Source: Paenibacillus xylanexedens
Lineage (GTDB): Bacteria > Bacillota > Bacilli > Paenibacillales > Paenibacillaceae
Direction: 5' to 3'
Assembly (NCBI RefSeq): GCF_007676705.1
Contig: NZ_VEBF01000001.1
Coordinates: 868,001-932,000 of the forward strand
DNA length: 64,000 nucleotides
Shown here piece after piece: positions 60,652-64,000 of this stretch. The position numbers and the translations under genes are program-made. Within the stretch, counting starts at the first letter, position 1. Every line of letters begins with the position of its first letter. Under the pieces are notes generated by a model, which saw nothing but the letters and a program-made list of their open reading frames with translations, had not been told where the DNA came from and did no database searches.

Positions 60652-61251
60652 TTATAAAGACGTGCGTGAACGTGCCCAGTTCCAGAGATCTTCACGCTTC
60701 ATCTCTGCCAGATGCAGCATGTCCACATATGGATCTCCCTGTAGTCCAAGTACAAAAGCGAAGGCAGGCTCCGTCTTCCACCCTGCCCGTTTCAGTCTGC
60801 GGATCTCACGATGTCCCGCTTCTCCCCACAGTTGTAACAATCTCCACTCCACGAGCATATGTAGGTATGCATTCTGCCTATTAATCGGCACGGATTGGGC
60901 AAAAATCTCCACAGGCCAATGTCCTACCTGCAAATTACATGTCACATAAGGACCTTGGTCTGGAAGATCCCCACCACGTGCACATTGAAACTCACCAACG
61001 GCCCCAATCCGATTGTGTATCTCGGCTTCAAACACATCCAGATCCTCTGCATAACACAGCAGATCCAGATCACTGCCCGGAATATCAATATCAATCGGTA
61101 CCGTTCCCGCCGGATATGGGTGGTAGTCAGCTAATATATTGAGCAGTCCACTGCTCTGTAACACGCGGTATGCATCCTGCTGACGTTCATTACCCGTAGC
61201 CAGATGTGCCATTACCTCTGCGGTAGTACTCATCTCCCCGCCTAGAACCAC
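60652..61251 (-). CDS. DUF4269 protein, nucleotidyltransferase-like
   Basis: A 199-residue protein. YPAGTVPIDIDIPGSDLDLLCYAEDLDVFEAEI (about residues 46-78) is the DUF4269 hallmark. The GSDLDLL element resembles the GSxxDxD metal-binding motif of nucleotidyltransferases. The second half, with GHWPVEIFAQSVPINRQNAYLHMLVEWRLL and KTEPAFAFVLGLQGDPYVDML, is also typical of this family. No function is established. GTG at 61251 uses the GGAGGG located in the last codons of the YwbE gene, so the two are translationally coupled. Confidence 0.82.
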   Translation of the reverse strand: MVLGGEMSTTAEVMAHLATGNERQQDAYRVLQSSGLLNILADYHPYPAGTVPIDIDIPGSDLDLLCYAEDLDVFEAEIHNRIGAVGEFQCARGGDLPDQGPYVTCNLQVGHWPVEIFAQSVPINRQNAYLHMLVEWRLLQLWGEAGHREIRRLKRAGWKTEPAFAFVLGLQGDPYVDMLHLAEMKREDLWNWARSRTSL

Positions 61252-61253
61252 AG

Positions 61254-61460
61254 TTAGTTTGACCCTCCTGTAATGACCTGTTTCACACGTCCCACTTGGC
61301 CGCTCGTCAGTCTTACTTTGATTCCATGTGGATGTGTAGGTGACTTGGTTAATAGATCCTTCACAATGCCACGTGTCAGCTTGCCTGTAGCCTGATCCTG
61401 CTTCAGCACAATGTCCACTTCCAGACCTGGCTTAATATTTACACGTTGTTGTCCATTCAT
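61254..61460 (-). CDS. ywbE: YwbE family protein
   Basis: A small 68-residue protein, nearly all of it the YwbE (DUF2196) domain: GLEVDIVLKQDQATGKLTRG, then VKDLLTKSPTHPHGIKVRL and SGQVGRVKQV. This KOW/SH3-like basic domain is conserved across bacteria, and its role is unknown, though the fold and charge suggest RNA or ribosome contact. The ATG at 61460 is preferred over GTG at 61469 because GAGGAG stands about ten bases upstream. The DUF4269 gene begins two bases after its stop. Confidence 0.92.
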   Translation of the reverse strand: MNGQQRVNIKPGLEVDIVLKQDQATGKLTRGIVKDLLTKSPTHPHGIKVRLTSGQVGRVKQVITGGSN

Positions 61461-61618
61461 TATGTTCACTCTCCTCTATGTCGTAATTCATACCATGTAT
61501 ACGAAATAACCTTAATCACAAAGCTCCATCTATTGTAGACGTTTTGGTCTCAAAACAAAAGGGACACGGCAATAACCTCCTGCTCACGGTTCCATGTTTT
61601 ATATGAAGACCAAGATAA

Positions 61619-61657
61619 AGAAACCGCAGGTCTCATCATCTGAGACTTACGGTTTCT
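61619..61657 (-). terminator. Terminator hairpin after the deacetylase gene
   Basis: AGAAACCG(CAG)GTCTC and GAGAC(TTA)CGGTTTCT pair around ATCATCT. On the minus strand TTTCTTTATC overlaps and follows the stem. It lies 18 bp past the stop. Confidence 0.75.
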
Positions 61658-61674
61658 AAATTGGATTACCATGC

Positions 61675-62463
61675 TTAGGGCTGCACGTGCTTCAATATTG
61701 ACGAAGGTGAAGTGTTGTCCTTCGCAGCTTCGCGTGCCTTCACAGCAAGTAGCTCAGACACTGTTACGAACCGATATCCCTGCTTTTGCAGCTTCGGCAG
61801 GATCGTTTTGAGTGCTGCTACCGTATGGGACTTGCCTTCGACCTTATCGTGAAAAAGTACAATATCCCCATTACGTACGTTGTTTAGCACCTTGTTAACG
61901 ATGGCCGATACGCCTGGAGAAGCCCAGTCCCGTGTATCCTGATGCCAGGACCAGAGTACAATGGTATACCCTTTTTGTTTGGCAGCCTGAATGACCATGT
62001 CATTGTAGTAGCCGCCTGGTGGTCTGAACAACAAGGGACGCTCCGCACCCGCTTCAATAATGGCACTTTCCGCTACGTTCATATCTTTCATGTACTTGTC
62101 CGCAGCTGTTGATCGAACTGCATACGTATGAGCATACGTATGATTGGCGATTTCATGCCCTTCGAGCTGTTCCTGCTTAATCAGTTCAGGAAACTTCTCT
62201 GCCCATTTGCCAAGTACAAAAAAGGTTCCTCTGGCTTGATATTGCTGAAGCAACGCCAAAATCTGCGGGGTCTGAATCGGATCCGGTCCATCATCAAAGG
62301 TCAGGGCGATGAGTTTGTCCTGTGTGGGAACCTCCCACACGATCTCTCCTCGTTCCTCATAATACTGACGGTTCTTCTGTACAGGCTTTGCATAGGCAGA
62401 ACTGCTACCCAGCAAGATGATTAGCGCGAACAATCCGATGAATCGGGCTGCCTTCAGGTTCAT
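61675..62463 (-). CDS. Polysaccharide deacetylase (CE4), exported
   Basis: A 262-residue protein with an N-terminal signal peptide (LKAARFIGLFALIILLGSSSAYA, cleavage near residue 25). The NodB domain has LIALTFDDGPDPIQTP (catalytic base and metal Asp), GTFFVLGKWAEKFPEL, the metal histidines in GHEIANHTYAHTY, RPPGGYYNDMVI, VLWSWHQDTRDW and GDIVLFHD. All five CE4 motifs are present, so it should be an active metal-dependent deacetylase of cell-wall peptidoglycan or chitooligosaccharide. It resembles Bacillus PdaB-like enzymes in length. It is a single gene followed by a terminator. Confidence 0.93.
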   Translation of the reverse strand: MNLKAARFIGLFALIILLGSSSAYAKPVQKNRQYYEERGEIVWEVPTQDKLIALTFDDGPDPIQTPQILALLQQYQARGTFFVLGKWAEKFPELIKQEQLEGHEIANHTYAHTYAVRSTAADKYMKDMNVAESAIIEAGAERPLLFRPPGGYYNDMVIQAAKQKGYTIVLWSWHQDTRDWASPGVSAIVNKVLNNVRNGDIVLFHDKVEGKSHTVAALKTILPKLQKQGYRFVTVSELLAVKAREAAKDNTSPSSILKHVQP

Positions 62464-62528
62464 GTTGTGTCCTCACTTTGTCTTCATACGTAAACTCCCT
62501 GTTAGCATTTCCCGATTCACCCGAACTA

Positions 62529-63467
62529 TTAACGAAAGATCTGATCCACAACAGCAATTTCCTCAGCGGTTAGCTCCACATTCAATGTTTTCAGATTATT
62601 AATCACCTGCTCTGGTTTCTTGGCGCCCGGAATCAATGCATCAATAGAAGGCTGAGTCAGGTACCAGGCCAGAACCAAATGAGCGACCTCAACATCCTTG
62701 GATTGTGCGATGCTGCGCAGCTGCTCTACTTTATCCAAATTTTGAATGAATGCCTCACCTGTAAACAGTGGGTTCTTCGCCCGTCCATCCTGGAATGTGG
62801 TGTCACGATTATATTTACCGCCCAGCAGTCCAGCTGCCAGAGGGAAGTAAGGAACAAAAGAAATGTGATGCTCGGCCGTATACGGCAACAGCTCTTTCTC
62901 CGCTTCTCTTTTGAACAGATTATATTCAGATTGCAGTACATCTACATGCCCGTCACTATTGGCTTCACGTAACTGATCGATGGAAAAATTGGATACGCCA
63001 ATGGCACGAATTTTGCCAGCGTCTTTCAATCGTTTTAACGTATCTATGGCTTCATTCTTCGGTGTATGTTCATCCGGAAAGTGGATGTAGAACAGATCAA
63101 TATAATCGGTTTGCAGGCGGTTCAACGCCTCATCTACGCCTTTTTTCAGGAAAGCAGGTGAATTATCCATGACGATCTTGCCATCCACAAATGTATGGGC
63201 TGCTTTGGTCGCAATAATCGTATTCTGACGCTGACCGGTTTCCTTCAACACTTCACCAATCAATCGTTCGGAATGCTCAGGTCCATAGATATATGCCGTA
63301 TCCAGAAAGTTAATACCTTGATTTAAAGCCGTTCGTACAACTTCCTTACCTGTTTTATCATTCAGCATACCCGGATAGATATTATGTCCGCCTACTGCAT
63401 TTGCACCCAGTCCAATAGGATTCACGATCAGATCCGTCTTGCCCAACCGAACTTGTTGTTCTGCCAT
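62529..63467 (-). CDS. Aldo/keto reductase
   Basis: A 312-residue NADPH-dependent oxidoreductase. The family tetrad is visible: Asp in [21 protein letters not shown], Tyr in the same stretch, Lys in [10 protein letters not shown] and His in [13 protein letters not shown]. The [15 protein letters not shown] motif and the cofactor end [19 protein letters not shown] complete it. It resembles the IolS/YhdN group that reduces small aldehydes and ketones. The substrate is not predictable. It is a single gene with GAAGGAGAG upstream of the ATG. Confidence 0.93.
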   Translation of the reverse strand: MAEQQVRLGKTDLIVNPIGLGANAVGGHNIYPGMLNDKTGKEVVRTALNQGINFLDTAYIYGPEHSERLIGEVLKETGQRQNTIIATKAAHTFVDGKIVMDNSPAFLKKGVDEALNRLQTDYIDLFYIHFPDEHTPKNEAIDTLKRLKDAGKIRAIGVSNFSIDQLREANSDGHVDVLQSEYNLFKREAEKELLPYTAEHHISFVPYFPLAAGLLGGKYNRDTTFQDGRAKNPLFTGEAFIQNLDKVEQLRSIAQSKDVEVAHLVLAWYLTQPSIDALIPGAKKPEQVINNLKTLNVELTAEEIAVVDQIFR

Positions 63468-63576
63468 GTCTCATCTCTCCTTCACTGATCGAATAAGTAC
63501 AATTTGGTCGTGACGTCTTGCTTGTCACATATTATATCAAACCGTTTAGCATATTTAAAATATCGGATTTATCGGA

Positions 63577-64000
63577 TTAGGTATTTTTCAGCGCAGTCGC
63601 TTCCACGTCGTTGATAAATCGGCGCAGCTTGGCAGCCACATCACGGGTGATTTCGCCGTTTTCATACAGTTGCTGAACCGTATTGCGCTGTTCCTGAATG
63701 GCTACCATCTGTAACTCCAGTTTCTCCTGATTAAACGGATCTTCCGTTTTACCCTGGTTCCAGGTGCGCAATTTGGCAATAACTCGCTCATACTTGGCAA
63801 TGACCGACAGTGCGACGACTCGATTCCCATCATTCATATGAGCTCGAATGGCCTTAATTGCTGCTTCAGAGGTGCGTAGCTTCACCTGACGGAACAGTTC
63901 TGCATTTTCAAGCATGAAAGGTTGACCCGGCTTCTGGGACCGGTTGGTGAACAGATGTCCTAACAGACGCCCGATCTCACTGATCGAGGTCATGAACTGA
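63577..64000 (-). CDS. C-terminal part of a probable Na+/H+ antiporter (CPA1 type), partial
   Basis: The frame is open to the right edge, so the gene continues outside the window. An ATG at 63993 exists but has no ribosome site. The 140 visible residues are a soluble helical tail: QVKLRTSEAAIKAIRAHMN, VVALSVIAKYERVIAKLRTW, then LQMVAIQEQRNTVQQLYENGEITRDVAAKLRRFINDVEATAL. The last segment is like the cytoplasmic end of Bacillales NhaP/YjcE-type antiporters, where this tail regulates activity. No membrane span is visible here, so the call depends on that tail only. Confidence 0.6.
   Translation of the reverse strand, partial: QFMTSISEIGRLLGHLFTNRSQKPGQPFMLENAELFRQVKLRTSEAAIKAIRAHMNDGNRVVALSVIAKYERVIAKLRTWNQGKTEDPFNQEKLELQMVAIQEQRNTVQQLYENGEITRDVAAKLRRFINDVEATALKNT

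Noticed and set aside
1..64000. CRISPR arrays, tRNA or rRNA genes, prophage or insertion sequences
   Set aside because: I looked for regularly spaced repeats, cloverleaf genes, rRNA motifs, transposase (DDE) and phage structural signatures and saw none.

Overview
The window looks like a chromosomal segment of a Paenibacillus-type Gram-positive bacterium (Bacillales). The signs are strong AGGAGG-type ribosome sites with frequent GTG and TTG starts, intrinsic terminators at most operon ends, lipoprotein-anchored sugar importers of the Lpl/Yes type with YesM/YesN-like two-component systems, a HelD homologue, a YwbE homologue and many glycoside hydrolases. No rRNA, tRNA, prophage, insertion sequence or CRISPR array was seen. 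Most genes lie on the minus strand. Genus assignment is inference from gene content, not from a marker gene.

Layout. 1-970: the start of an MMPL exporter, translationally coupled to its MarR regulator behind a palindromic operator. 1190-7696: minus-strand genes including a sugar kinase and a run of five closely spaced genes led by a cobalamin-binding protein with the Wx9EH signature of CarH-type photoreceptors, followed by a soluble hybrid histidine kinase with no sensor domain, an alpha/beta hydrolase, a zinc-ribbon membrane protein and a methyltransferase. 7956-9730: rpiA, an acetyltransferase and a MarR regulator. 10217-15737 (plus): a chemoreceptor followed by a one-module NRPS-like enzyme (adenylation, carrier, reductase). 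15861-21278: TraX-like protein, acetyltransferase, FucU-like mutarotase, a MarR-MFS operon with a palindromic operator on its promoter, and a second MFS exporter. 21434-28874: a xyloside or xyloglucan-oligosaccharide locus (GH3, APH-type kinase, GH31 alpha-xylosidase, divergent AraC regulator). 29105-39426: housekeeping and orphan genes (TIM-barrel lipoprotein, adenine deaminase, HelD, aromatic-acid exporter family, HD phosphohydrolase, ACT-domain malic enzyme) plus a candidate small RNA at about 35044-35150. 39637-50212: a beta-galactan/galactooligosaccharide locus (GH42, GH53, two permeases, binding lipoprotein, response regulator, sensor kinase). 51337-58484: a second importer with its own two-component pair but no hydrolase. 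58516-64000: a MITE-like element, a multi-span transporter, a hairpin-rich element, DUF4269 and YwbE genes, a polysaccharide deacetylase, an aldo/keto reductase and the C-terminal end of a probable Na+/H+ antiporter.

How it works together. The carbohydrate loci pair extracellular capture (lipoprotein binding proteins plus two permeases, with no ATPase gene nearby, so a shared MsmX-type ATPase is likely) with intracellular hydrolases that carry no signal peptide. Control comes from extracellular two-component sensing or an AraC regulator. The three MarR regulators each sit beside the gene they probably control or at the end of an operon. The item most worth following up is the split B12-sensor/histidine-kinase operon at 4880-7696. 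The chemoreceptor plus NRPS-reductase pair and the candidate sRNA come next.
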